From: CAZAFD01 sp964484785
Lineage (GTDB): Bacteria; Pseudomonadota; Alphaproteobacteria; Rickettsiales; UBA1997
Assembly: GCA_964484785.1 (NCBI GenBank)
Contig: CAZAFD010000006.1
Span: 1 to 36,079 of the forward strand
Reading direction: 5' to 3'
Length of the DNA: 36,079 nt
The notes below the pieces were generated by a model. That model did no database searches. It worked only from the letters and a program-made list of their open reading frames with translations, and was not told the origin of the DNA. Position numbers and translations under genes: made by a program. Every line of letters starts with the position of its first letter. The stretch's first letter is position 1. Below, one piece after another: positions 1 to 7,823 of the stretch.

Positions 1-3000
1 TATACTTAGAGTATTTTCTGAAGTAAGTATTGCCTTTAAGGTTTGTAGATAAGATGCCTGGAGAGGAGAAGATTCACTGATTTTTCTTAAGCTTTTTAAG
101 CTTTTTACGACTTGTTTGGCGTTGTCTAAAATGCTCCTGACCAGAGATTCTAATTCTTCTTCTGTAGGATAATGAGCAAATTTAGTTTTTAGGACTAATA
201 AACATAAGTTTTTTAATTCCAATTCCATGGACCGTAGGCCTATGCGTAGTAAGATATCCTTTTCTTTTATGGTTTCTTCTATAAACGAATCGGCCAAACT
301 CAAATATTTTTGTATATTAGAAAAATCGTTTTCTAATGTTGTAGATATTTCAGATATGGTAAAATTCCTAGGATCTTGCTGTTGTTGTTTTGATATAATA
401 GCTTCGAATTTAGTTAAGTATGCTTCTGTAAAGCTAGATCGAATATCTTGTGGAAGTCTTGCTATGCTTGTTATATGTTTTTTGAAGGTTTTTACCAAGG
501 TTTGTAAATTTTCTGCTTCTGAATCAAGTTCATTAGGATTTTTGACAATAGGTTTAAAAGCATCATAGCAAAAATTTATCAAATATCGTGTAGTAGATAT
601 AAGGAGGCAGGATGTATATGTTTTATTACTTTCTTTTTCAAGATTAGACAATATATTGTTTAATGTAGAAAATGTATCAAAAATATTTTTTGAAACCTTA
701 CAAGGTTTTGGGATGTCTTCATTTATTAGTTCATATTCATTAAATATACGCGAGAAAGTATCTTTGTCATAATGAAACTTTTGTAACACAGTAGTGTCTT
801 TTTTATCTCCTTCTATAAATCCAAATATTTTTGTTACAATTTCATTTGTACTTCTTAATGTTTGTTTGTATTCCGATAAGTAAAACCCTAATTTGGACAG
901 CAAGTCAGACGGTAAGTTATGTGTTGACTCAAGGATTTCAGTATTAGGCTTTTGTTGTTTTGACACGGTTTGGCGAGTATTAACACGTTGGTTGGATTCT
1001 TTTTGTATTAATTCTAATATTCTTGTATAATATGCTTGCTGGATTTGGTAAATATTAAGGCTTTGATGTGGATTTTCGATAGGCTCTATTGCTTTTGAAA
1101 ATAGTAGTACAAGCTTTTGTATTTTAGTTTTAATGTTTGATAAAGTGTCGCCTGGTTCTATTATAGAAACCAATTTTTCTAAAAAAAATTTATTTATTTC
1201 TTCAGCATATTCTGGATTTTTTTCTATCGACAACATATAGTCTTTGGAAAATTCCTCCAATGACTTTATTAAACTCATAACATCATCTGATGGCTCCTTA
1301 TCAGGAGGTGTTTCTGATACTTTGCTATGTAGTAATTCCCAAAAATTTTGTAGTTTGCCAGCAATAATATCACTATTTATATTAAGAGATTCGTTTATTG
1401 TGTTAATTACTCTTTCAATTTGACCTAATAAAAACCGTTGAGGATTTTTCCGACTTTGTGTAGATGGCTTATTAAATTCTGTAAGCTGCTGGGCTTTTTC
1501 TGCAAAACGTTCTGCTATACTTTGTATTTTTCCAAAAGATTCTGAATTTAATTTCTGGCCAGAAAGAATTTTTCGAAGGATTCCGATATAAAACTGATTT
1601 AATTCGCTATTGTTTGTATGGTTGCCTGACAAATAAGCGTTAAGTATCTTTTTAATATATGTATTTGCCTTAGTTATTTTGTTTAAAAAGTCATTATCTT
1701 CTGTATCGAGTTGAAGACTCTTTAATTTTTTATGATAAATTTTGAGAAGAATTTCCTTATGGGAGGAATCTAATGTTATTCCGTTTACGGAATCGTAAAT
1801 TTCTTTAATTTTTTGTATTGCGCTTGTAATATATATATTTGCTTCAGTTATTTTGTTTAAAAAGTCATTATCTTCTGTATCGAGTTGAAGACTCTCTAAT
1901 TTTTTATGATAAATTTCGAGAAGAATTTCCTTAAGGGAGAAACTGAATGGTGTTTTGTTTATTAAATCGTGGATTCTTTGAATTTCTTGTGTGGCATTCC
2001 CGAGTTTTGTAATACTGTTATTATTTGTGCCAGTTATCTTTAATATATGTGTCTTGCAGAACGTATCCCAGAGCCAAGTTCCTCTTGGTATATCTAATAT
2101 TGTACTAAGACCAGTATTTAAATTGATTATTTGGCCTAGAATATCTTGTTCTACTGGCTCCTTATTTTGAATACTTTGTTCTAACTTGGTAAGTAAATAC
2201 ATCAATTTTTGATCGTATATTGTCCAAAGTTGTGAGAATTCTTCGTTTGTTAATAACATATAACGACTTAGACTGCATGTATTTGTAAATATACTTGAAA
2301 TTAAATCAGTTATTTCGTTAAGACTTTCTGGATTATCTTGCGCTCGTACTAGAACCGTAAGTTTATTAAAAATTGTAGGATTAAACCATATTAGTTGTCC
2401 ATATCGTATGTCGGAATAAGTGTATAAATTTTTTTGTATACGTGTTACTTTATCTAAGAGATTTTTAGATGGATTCTTTAGACAAATCTCAAGCAAAAGT
2501 CGTTTTATTGGCAGTAAACGCTGGTGTATATTTTGATTAATTACGCGATCAATTTGTGTTAACTCAGAAAAGACTTCGTGTATTTTTCCTATTGTATCAA
2601 CGATTTCCTCGTGATGATTTTCAGATGCTTTCTTTAGAACTGTCTCAATTAATGTGTTGTAGTGGTCAATTATAATACTGTAATGTGGCTTTGATGTGGT
2701 GGAAAGAAGGTTTAAAGTGGAATTTATTTTGTCATATATTTTTGTTACGGAATCGGACCCATAAAGTTCTAAAAGAGATTTCTTATATGTTAATAGTGAT
2801 TTTTTAATTAATGAAACCTTTTTTATATATTCTGTATCAATTAATTTTCTATATTTCTTATATATAACATCTATTTTGTAAAGGATTTTTTGACTATCTT
2901 CAGTAAAGATAGATGTTATTTTGTTGTGCTGGGTTATAAGATCTGTAAGTTGAGCTATTAGCTTTTCTCTTTGTTTTTGATTACTGCTTGTGTTGCTTGA

Positions 3001-3552
3001 TAAAGTAGAAACTATATACACCACTTGGTCTAAATAGCTGTCATAATTTACTCGTTCCTTGTTTCTTGTGGATGATTTTTGAGTTAAAACCCTGATATAA
3101 AAATCAATAACCTCTTTATATAAGGATGCGCGTGAACTTTGTTCCCCTGATTGGCTCACACCAAATAATTCATCTCTAGATATATCATCTGGTAAGTATT
3201 TTAGTACTTGCTCGAGATATCGATTTATGGATTTTTGATACCAAAGTTTATCTGTAAGAATTAGAAATTCCTGCATCTTTTGAATATTAGTACGGCCCAA
3301 ACTTGGTTGAAATGTTCCTATTGCATCTGCATACTTTTGTAAGTTTGATATTATTCCTATTTTTTCTTCTGCAGTAATTAGCCTTGATTCTAAAGTATGA
3401 TCTAATGTTGCCTGTAGGAATTGTGTGAATACTTCCGGATACGGAAGACGACAACTGTCGCGTATTTGTCTTATTTTTTCTTCTAGTGAGCTTTTGTCTT
3501 GTTCTAGTTGTTGTCGTTGTGTTTCTTCTTGTGTGTTTGTTGTTATATTCAT
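1..3552 (-). CDS. Giant helical/coiled-coil protein of unknown function, C-terminus off the window
   Basis: The frame is open without a stop from an ATG at 3552 to the left edge (1184 codons), so only the N-terminal part is visible. I checked the first 780 bases codon by codon for stops. A GAGG ribosome-binding site lies about 5 bases before the ATG. The protein begins MNITTNTQEETQRQQ and has no signal peptide or membrane segment that I can see. It is rich in L, I, K, E, N, Q and S with few Gly, Pro or Cys, which suggests a long mostly alpha-helical, possibly coiled-coil, cytoplasmic or secreted protein. Residues about 520-632 contain two copies of a 58-residue unit with the core KKLxSLQLDTEDNDFLNKIT. 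It is the last gene of the minus-strand run downstream of rplM, rpsI and a barrel gene but has its own candidate promoter. I do not recognise a family. A large effector or structural protein is possible, but that is speculation. Confidence 0.8.
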   Translation of the reverse strand, partial: MNITTNTQEETQRQQLEQDKSSLEEKIRQIRDSCRLPYPEVFTQFLQATLDHTLESRLITAEEKIGIISNLQKYADAIGTFQPSLGRTNIQKMQEFLILTDKLWYQKSINRYLEQVLKYLPDDISRDELFGVSQSGEQSSRASLYKEVIDFYIRVLTQKSSTRNKERVNYDSYLDQVVYIVSTLSSNTSSNQKQREKLIAQLTDLITQHNKITSIFTEDSQKILYKIDVIYKKYRKLIDTEYIKKVSLIKKSLLTYKKSLLELYGSDSVTKIYDKINSTLNLLSTTSKPHYSIIIDHYNTLIETVLKKASENHHEEIVDTIGKIHEVFSELTQIDRVINQNIHQRLLPIKRLLLEICLKNPSKNLLDKVTRIQKNLYTYSDIRYGQLIWFNPTIFNKLTVLVRAQDNPESLNEITDLISSIFTNTCSLSRYMLLTNEEFSQLWTIYDQKLMYLLTKLEQSIQNKEPVEQDILGQIINLNTGLSTILDIPRGTWLWDTFCKTHILKITGTNNNSITKLGNATQEIQRIHDLINKTPFSFSLKEILLEIYHKKLESLQLDTEDNDFLNKITEANIYITSAIQKIKEIYDSVNGITLDSSHKEILLKIYHKKLKSLQLDTEDNDFLNKITKANTYIKKILNAYLSGNHTNNSELNQFYIGILRKILSGQKLNSESFGKIQSIAERFAEKAQQLTEFNKPSTQSRKNPQRFLLGQIERVINTINESLNINSDIIAGKLQNFWELLHSKVSETPPDKEPSDDVMSLIKSLEEFSKDYMLSIEKNPEYAEEINKFFLEKLVSIIEPGDTLSNIKTKIQKLVLLFSKAIEPIENPHQSLNIYQIQQAYYTRILELIQKESNQRVNTRQTVSKQQKPNTEILESTHNLPSDLLSKLGFYLSEYKQTLRSTNEIVTKIFGFIEGDKKDTTVLQKFHYDKDTFSRIFNEYELINEDIPKPCKVSKNIFDTFSTLNNILSNLEKESNKTYTSCLLISTTRYLINFCYDAFKPIVKNPNELDSEAENLQTLVKTFKKHITSIARLPQDIRSSFTEAYLTKFEAIISKQQQQDPRNFTISEISTTLENDFSNIQKYLSLADSFIEETIKEKDILLRIGLRSMELELKNLCLLVLKTKFAHYPTEEELESLVRSILDNAKQVVKSLKSLRKISESSPLQASYLQTLKAILTSENTLSI
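1661..1941 (-). repeat. In-frame tandem duplication inside the giant gene (two 58-codon units)
   Basis: The blocks 1661-1767 and 1835-1941 differ at only about six of 107 bases and are offset by exactly 174 bases (58 codons), so the reading frame is kept. Both encode KKLxSLQLDTEDNDFLNKIT. The flanking parts of each unit are more diverged (for example FSLKEILLEIYH versus SSHKEILLKIYH), so the unit is 58 codons but conservation is concentrated in the core. This is an intragenic duplication that is either recent or kept alike by gene conversion. Confidence 0.9.
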
Positions 3553-3604
3553 TTAATACCTCGCGTTGTTAATGGTATCTTATTTATTATGTATTGTTTA
3601 ATTA

Positions 3605-3633
3605 AGTCTAATAGAATATAGAATGAAAGTCAA
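3605..3633 (-). promoter_or_regulatory. Candidate sigma-70 promoter for the giant gene
   Basis: Read on the minus strand, TTGACT (3633-3628) is followed after 17 bases by TAGACT (3610-3605), giving a start near 3598 and a leader of about 45 bases before the ATG at 3552. The -35 is good and the -10 is mediocre. Base composition makes chance matches common, so this is tentative. Confidence 0.35.
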
Positions 3634-3830
3634 ATATATTAGATGAATTTATCTAGTATATATCTGTTTTGTGATAAAAAATACTATGTTTAATACAAGT
3701 CCGTATCTGATTTATTAATGTAAAAAGTAGTTATTTTAATGGAAGAAGATATTATGTGATGTCTTTTGATATAAGTATCTTTATACTACAGTAGGTTTAC
3801 TGAATTTTGGATATTCGGGAAGATGCTTTT

Positions 3831-4436
3831 TTAGATTATTGAATCCAAGTTTATTTTTAAGCCAATGCCAGCTTCCTGATTTTTTATTTTTACTTTTAGG
3901 TTTTCTGTCTTACAAAAACTATACTTACTTAGTGGTTGGAGGCTGTAAAAGGCCTTTATAGCAAATATACTTGTAATATTGTATTGTAAGCCACCTTGTA
4001 GAGTAGGACTAAATTTATGCTTTTTAAAGAATGAAGTCTTGTACTTTAGTTTAGCCTTACTATATCTATAACCAAACCCTGCGTATACTTCAAATAATTT
4101 TGTAATTTTATAATAAAGGTTAAGGCGTATACCGCTAAGATTATAGAGTTTAATATTATTATTATCTCTGAGATTCAGAGAATTGCCTAAATAAATATAT
4201 AAATCTGGCATAGCGTAAAGATTCTCACTGATTTTTGCTCTCGTGCCGGTGCTTATTTCTAAAAAATTTACAGCATTTTTTATCTTTTTATCAGAAATTT
4301 TACCATTTAGATCTTCTAAGATATATTTACTACGCAGTATGGAAAATACTAGAATCGGCTCAAAGTCTTGTGCTAAGACCTGGCTCTTTTCGACTAAAAA
4401 TATTAATACGAAAACTATAACTAACTTTTTTAGCAT
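3831..4436 (-). CDS. Small outer-membrane beta-barrel protein (surface antigen-like), paralogue of the gene at 25619
   Basis: A 201-residue exported protein. I start it at the ATG at 4436, because AAGGA precedes that codon at good spacing and the first 16 codons of a longer frame (from 4484) run through the rpsI terminator. Signal peptide: MLKKLVIVFVLIFLVEKSQVLA, cleavage expected before QDF. The rest alternates polar and hydrophobic residues as in an 8-stranded barrel. It aligns along its whole length with the 205-residue barrel protein at 25619: DFEPILVFSILRSKY versus DIDPVLGVSALQTRY, LSGIRLNLYY versus LTGARINIGY, FEVYAGFGYRYSKAK versus FDVYGAVSYGLVRSK, GLQYNITSIFAIKAFYSLQP versus GVQYKFTDMLSVKLAYQIQP. 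The C-terminus ends SII rather than the usual aromatic residue of a barrel. The family resembles small Rickettsiales surface antigens; that assignment is from general form, not from a search. Confidence 0.75.
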   Translation of the reverse strand: MLKKLVIVFVLIFLVEKSQVLAQDFEPILVFSILRSKYILEDLNGKISDKKIKNAVNFLEISTGTRAKISENLYAMPDLYIYLGNSLNLRDNNNIKLYNLSGIRLNLYYKITKLFEVYAGFGYRYSKAKLKYKTSFFKKHKFSPTLQGGLQYNITSIFAIKAFYSLQPLSKYSFCKTENLKVKIKNQEAGIGLKINLDSII

Positions 4437-4461
4437 TTTAAAATTCCTTTTGGATAAGAGA

Positions 4462-4491
4462 CAAAAAGGTATAATGTATAACATTATACCT
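4462..4491 (-). terminator. Rho-independent terminator after rpsI
   Basis: On the minus strand AGGTATAATG (4491-4482), a 5-base loop and CATTATACCT (4476-4467) form a perfect 10-bp stem followed by a T run (4466-4463). It begins 11 bases after the rpsI stop codon, so it should end the rplM-rpsI transcript. It also argues against the longer reading frame of the barrel gene that would start at 4484. Confidence 0.75.
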
Positions 4492-4502
4492 AAAAATAAA
4501 AA

Positions 4503-5084
4503 TTATCTTCTCTTATATACTTGTCCTTTTCTTGCCTTAATTAAACCAGCCTTCTTTCTTTCTACTATTCTAGAATCTCTAGTTAGTAGACCGGCAGCTT
4601 TAAGCTCTGGTCTGTATATTATGTTATAATTTTGTAAAGCTCTAGCTATACCATGTCTAATGGCGCCAGCCTGTCCAGATAAACCACCACCAAGTACAGT
4701 ACAAATTACGTCAAACTTTTCCTCTGTCTGTGTAACCACAAAGGGTGAGTTAATTAAAATCTCCAAGAGAGGTCTTTTAAGGTAATCTGCAGCGTGTTGA
4801 TTGTTTATGGTGATAATACCACTACCTTTTTTAATCCAAACCTTAGCTATAGCATTTTTTCTTTTACCTGTAGCATAGACTTTACCTGCGGCATTAGGAG
4901 CTACTTCCTTTTTAGTCTTTGTTTTAGGGGTTTTTTGAGCGATGTCTATTTTTACTTTTTTGTCACCAGAAGTCTTTTCTGCCTTTACTGGTTTTGTATC
5001 TTTAATATCTACCTTTTTAACGGTTTTTTTAGTCTTGGCAATATTTGCTTCAGTTTCTATAATTTTTTCTTCAGCTTTAATCAT
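4503..5084 (-). CDS. rpsI: 30S ribosomal protein S9
   Basis: Small-subunit protein that places its C-terminal tail at the P-site tRNA. The S9 domain starts near residue 68 (GKVYATGKRKNAIAKVW) and includes the conserved GGGLSGQAGAIRHGIARAL segment (about residues 133-151). Before it lies a 65-residue Lys/Thr-rich, low-complexity extension; alphaproteobacterial S9 proteins often have some N-terminal extension, and this one is long. The tail reads KKAGLIKARKGQVYKRR, whereas the usual ending is QFSKR: the terminal Arg is kept but the residues before it differ. AGGAGA precedes the ATG at good spacing. It follows rplM after 9 bases, the classic L13-S9 pair, and is closed by a terminator. Confidence 0.97.
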   Translation of the reverse strand: MIKAEEKIIETEANIAKTKKTVKKVDIKDTKPVKAEKTSGDKKVKIDIAQKTPKTKTKKEVAPNAAGKVYATGKRKNAIAKVWIKKGSGIITINNQHAADYLKRPLLEILINSPFVVTQTEEKFDVICTVLGGGLSGQAGAIRHGIARALQNYNIIYRPELKAAGLLTRDSRIVERKKAGLIKARKGQVYKRR

Positions 5085-5093
5085 CTCTTTCTC

Positions 5094-5570
5094 CTAGTTT
5101 CGTTTTGAGTTTTTAGGATTCATTGACCTTATGTCAAGAACTTCTGGTTTTTGAGCCTCGTGAGGATGCTGGCTACCGGCATAAATGTATAATTTGTTTA
5201 ATACAGCTCTGTTTAATGGATTTCTACTCATCATCCTAGTTACTGAATTTCTTATAATACGATCTGGTGTTTCAGCTCTCATTTTTTTCATAGTACGGTG
5301 TTTGATACCGCCTACATAGCCAGTGTGCCAATAAAATCTCTTAACATCTTCTTTATTGCCTGTTAGAAATACCTTTTCAGCGTTAATGACTATGATATAA
5401 TCACCACAATCCATATTTGGTGTGTAGTAGGCCTTGTGTTTGCCTCTTAGGTAATTAGCAATTATTGATGACATTCTACCTAATACTAAATCTGCGGCAT
5501 CAACAACGTACCATTTTCTTTCTATGGTTTTAGGTGTTGCTACAAAAGTATTCATTATATTTTTACTCAT
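5094..5570 (-). CDS. rplM: 50S ribosomal protein L13
   Basis: Large-subunit assembly protein. Recognisable segments are KTIERKWYVVDAADLVLGRM, the CGDYIIVINAEKVFLTG motif, HRTMKKMRAETPDRI and the C-terminal YAGSQHPHEAQKPEVLDI. I choose the ATG at 5570 (158 residues) because AAGAAG lies upstream at usable spacing. The ATG at 5555 (MNTFVATPK) would match the usual family N-terminus more exactly, and a TTG at 5597 is also in frame, so the start is uncertain by a few codons. It is the first gene of the rplM-rpsI operon and is divergent from the tra cluster. Confidence 0.96.
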   Translation of the reverse strand: MSKNIMNTFVATPKTIERKWYVVDAADLVLGRMSSIIANYLRGKHKAYYTPNMDCGDYIIVINAEKVFLTGNKEDVKRFYWHTGYVGGIKHRTMKKMRAETPDRIIRNSVTRMMSRNPLNRAVLNKLYIYAGSQHPHEAQKPEVLDIRSMNPKNSKRN

Positions 5571-5672
5571 AAAAATGTTTCTTCTTAATAATATCAAATA
5601 GGTCTTATTTTGTGGTCGTCCAAGTGGGGACTAGGGAGACGTACAAAAATACTTACTCTAAGAATTAGCCTT

Positions 5673-5701
5673 ATGGTATAAGGTGATAATGATTATGTCA
5701 A
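5673..5701 (-). promoter_or_regulatory. Candidate promoter of rplM-rpsI with inverted repeats
   Basis: On the minus strand a perfect TTGACA (5701-5696) is followed after 17 bases by TACCAT (5678-5673), with a start expected near 5666 and a leader of about 95 bases. The -10 sits inside the inverted repeat CCTTAT-GGT-ATAAGG (5669-5683). The spacer holds ATAAT-G-ATTAT (5686-5696), an imperfect Fur-box-like sequence. The leader contains an unusually GC-rich stretch at 5612-5643. Confidence 0.5.
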
Positions 5702-5743
5702 TAAAAATAACTATAGAAAAAATTAGAATTTTTGAAAAAAGTC

Positions 5744-5773
5744 TTGATATTTATTTTTTATCGTTTTTAATAA
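5744..5773 (+). promoter_or_regulatory. Candidate promoter of the tra cluster
   Basis: TTGATA (5744-5749) followed after 17-18 bases by TTAATA/TAATAA (5767-5773), about 32 bases before the traA ATG. This is the only large non-coding gap ahead of the plus-strand tra genes, so a promoter is expected here. The hexamers are only moderate and the region is nearly all A/T. Confidence 0.35.
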
Positions 5774-5804
5774 AAAAACGTTTCTTAACTTTAAGGTTAC
5801 AGTT

Positions 5805-6143
5805 ATGAATAAGAAACAAAATAAATTTTTAAATAAAAGTAAAGGTTACATCTTCCTGAATGCGATAGTGTTAACCACAGTAGTAATGGTTCTGTTCTTT
5901 TCTAGTAAGAGTTATGCTGGAACCGATGGTCAAGAGTTACAATCAGCTTATGATAAATTAGCGGGTCTCATTAGCGGTGTTGGAGGTAAGATACTTGCGC
6001 TGTTTAGTGGTGCAATGGGTCTTATTGGCTGCGCTGTTAAATTTAATCCGATGGCTATTCTATCATTTTTTGGGGTTTCTATTGGTGTTGGGAGTTTAAG
6101 TTTTATAGTGGATAGTACAGTTACCTGTATGTTAAATTTTTAG
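5805..6143 (+). CDS. traA: F-type conjugative pilin (TraA-like)
   Basis: 112-residue prepilin. A long N-terminal leader with a hydrophobic segment (about residues 18-37) ends SKSYA, and the predicted mature protein begins AGTDGQELQSAYDKL, strikingly like mature F pilin (AGSSGQDL). Two further hydrophobic stretches (about residues 52-75 and 82-105) match the two-helix hairpin of F-type and VirB2-type pilins. It opens the cluster directly upstream of traL, the standard F position, with AAGG about 8 bases before the ATG. No TraQ chaperone or TraX acetylase gene lies in the window, so maturation may rely on the peptidase encoded at 12221 or on the cellular LepB. Confidence 0.88.
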   Translation: MNKKQNKFLNKSKGYIFLNAIVLTTVVMVLFFSSKSYAGTDGQELQSAYDKLAGLISGVGGKILALFSGAMGLIGCAVKFNPMAILSFFGVSIGVGSLSFIVDSTVTCMLNF

Positions 6144-6203
6144 TATTAGTACGAGGTATATACGGAAGACGAAGAATTATCGGCTTTTTTAATACCAGAG
6201 ACA

Positions 6204-6458
6204 TTGGACGAACCAGAAAAGATATTATTTTTTACATACCCTGAACTAGGGATGCTAATGTTTCCAACGATTGTTGGAATAGTGTGTGGATATAATATCA
6301 AAGGTTTTTTAGCAGGAGCCGTATGTTTTTTGATATATAAGAAAATCAAGCCACCAAATAACAGTTATACCATTGCGCACCTTTTGTATTGGTACTGTCC
6401 GGATTGGCTCTTTAAGGCTCCTTATCTGCCGGCCTCGTACATAAGAGTCTTTATATAA
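6204..6458 (+). CDS. traL: T4SS inner-membrane protein TraL, start uncertain
   Basis: Small membrane protein of the F-type assembly platform (VirB3-like role). It shows two close hydrophobic segments (about residues 16-33 and 36-46 of this frame) and the typical C-terminal YWYCPDWLF...PASYIRVFI. The only standard start codon in frame is TTG at 6204, but this cuts into the motif IPETLDEP that I expect near the TraL N-terminus. The frame is open back to 6150 without ATG, GTG or TTG. A good ribosome-binding sequence, ACGAGG (6151-6156), stands 5 bases before ACG at 6162, which would give TEDEELSAFLIPETLDEP. Either a non-standard start (ACG, or ATA at 6192) or a lost ATG is likely. Confidence 0.85.
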   Translation: MDEPEKILFFTYPELGMLMFPTIVGIVCGYNIKGFLAGAVCFLIYKKIKPPNNSYTIAHLLYWYCPDWLFKAPYLPASYIRVFI

Positions 6459-6482
6459 TGGAATAATAAAAGTGGTAATAGT

Positions 6483-7043
6483 ATGTTTAAAATTGCACAT
6501 GATAAAAAGAACGATATTTTACTTGTTCAAAGAAACTTTGTTATCGTTCTAACTTTAATATTGTTAGTAATAGTGTTTTTATTATCTATCTGCCTTGTGA
6601 GAAAGAGTACTCATATGGTATTGGTTCCGTTTGGTATGCATGATAGGTTAGATATATCTTATAGAAGACCGCAGAATAATTATTTAGAAGCCGTTACCAG
6701 AGATCTTGTCAATACAATGTTAAATTTGACTCCTAGTAACATAGATTATGCGTATAAAACAGTTTTACTATATGCAAACGGAACCTCTTATGGTGGTATA
6801 AAAAATCAATTGGATATTCTTAAAAAGAATGTAATAAATAAGAAATTTAGTACATCCTTTTATCCTATTGCCATATATCCTGACAACACGACCATGACTG
6901 TAGTTGTTGAGGGTATTTTATATACATATTTTGGTCAAAAAGAAGTATCTCGTGACGAAAAAACATATGAAATCAAATACAACTATAAGGCCGGCAGACT
7001 GTCTATTAGTGGTTTTAGTGAAATTGTAAAGTATAAAAGTTAA
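6483..7043 (+). CDS. traE: T4SS protein TraE (VirB5/VirB8-like periplasmic scaffold)
   Basis: 186 residues, normal length for TraE. A short cytoplasmic N-terminus, one membrane anchor (about residues 19-41) and a periplasmic domain that begins RKSTHMVLVPFGM. The segment NYLEAVTRDLVNTMLNLTPSN is typical of TraE. TraE belongs to the inner-membrane part of F pilus assembly. It sits between traL and traK in the standard order, 24 bases after traL. Confidence 0.92.
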   Translation: MFKIAHDKKNDILLVQRNFVIVLTLILLVIVFLLSICLVRKSTHMVLVPFGMHDRLDISYRRPQNNYLEAVTRDLVNTMLNLTPSNIDYAYKTVLLYANGTSYGGIKNQLDILKKNVINKKFSTSFYPIAIYPDNTTMTVVVEGILYTYFGQKEVSRDEKTYEIKYNYKAGRLSISGFSEIVKYKS

Positions 7044-7067
7044 TCGTACTAACCAAGGTTCATAACT

Positions 7068-7823
7068 ATGAAAAGGTTAATACTACTTATAAGTCTGGTA
7101 GCGCTAAATGTAGCCTACGCCGCAGACTATTATTTGCAAGATAATGGAGAGACAGAGGTTTTCATTTCTAGGGAAGGCATTAATAGAGTAAAGGTGTTTT
7201 ATGATAGGATTAAGGATATAAGAGCAAATACCAACGAATTAAGCATAGAGACAGATAAGGCTCGAGGAGAAATTTATATTAAACCCTATTATTCTATAAG
7301 TAAGTCAGATATATATTTAACGACAGAGAATAACTTAACTTATAAGTTAACCTTAAAGGTTAAGGATGTGGCTTCTCAACAAATTTTTATCAATAGAGAT
7401 ACTTCCTTTGTAGAGAATAATTCTTCTTTAGATACCTTAAGAAGGGAAAAATTAAAACTTATTAATAAAAATCTATATTTTAATTTTGAAGAAGATTATA
7501 AACTAGCTTCTATTAATCTTATACGCGCCATGTCCTCTAGGGCAAACTTAAAGGATTTTAGTATAGTTAAAAGAAAATCACAGATTCTTTGGTATAATAA
7601 ACTTTATAGAGTGAAATGGTTGTACTCTTATATTGTTAATAATAAAGGTGGGGTATCTGGCGAAATTGCTGAGATAGAAAATCTTTCAAAACAAGAAATA
7701 AACTTAAAGGAAGAAGCTTTTTTAACTAGGGGTATAAGAGGTGTTAGGCTTGAAAAATTACGACTTCAACCAGGGGAGATTGGTTATTTATACCTAATTG
7801 GTGGAGATGAAGATGGTTTTTAA
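7068..7823 (+). CDS. traK: T4SS secretin-like protein TraK (VirB9-like)
   Basis: 251 residues with signal peptide MKRLILLISLVALNVAYA and cleavage before ADYY. The N-terminal domain has the TraK pattern VFISREGINRVKVFYDRIKDIRAN followed by RGEIYIKPY. The C-terminal half (RLQPGEIGYLYLIGG) resembles the VirB9/TraK beta domain that assembles with TraV and TraB as the outer-membrane core complex. The 3' end overlaps the start of traB, which suggests translational coupling. Confidence 0.92.
   Translation: MKRLILLISLVALNVAYAADYYLQDNGETEVFISREGINRVKVFYDRIKDIRANTNELSIETDKARGEIYIKPYYSISKSDIYLTTENNLTYKLTLKVKDVASQQIFINRDTSFVENNSSLDTLRREKLKLINKNLYFNFEEDYKLASINLIRAMSSRANLKDFSIVKRKSQILWYNKLYRVKWLYSYIVNNKGGVSGEIAEIENLSKQEINLKEEAFLTRGIRGVRLEKLRLQPGEIGYLYLIGGDEDGF

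Noticed and set aside
227..568. 113-codon plus-strand frame at the left edge
   Set aside because: It is antisense to the continuous giant minus-strand gene, which has a start, ribosome-binding site and internal repeat; the plus frame has no supporting signal.
1655..2002. CRISPR-like or mobile repeat
   Set aside because: There are only two units, both in frame inside one gene, with protein-level conservation; this is an intragenic duplication.
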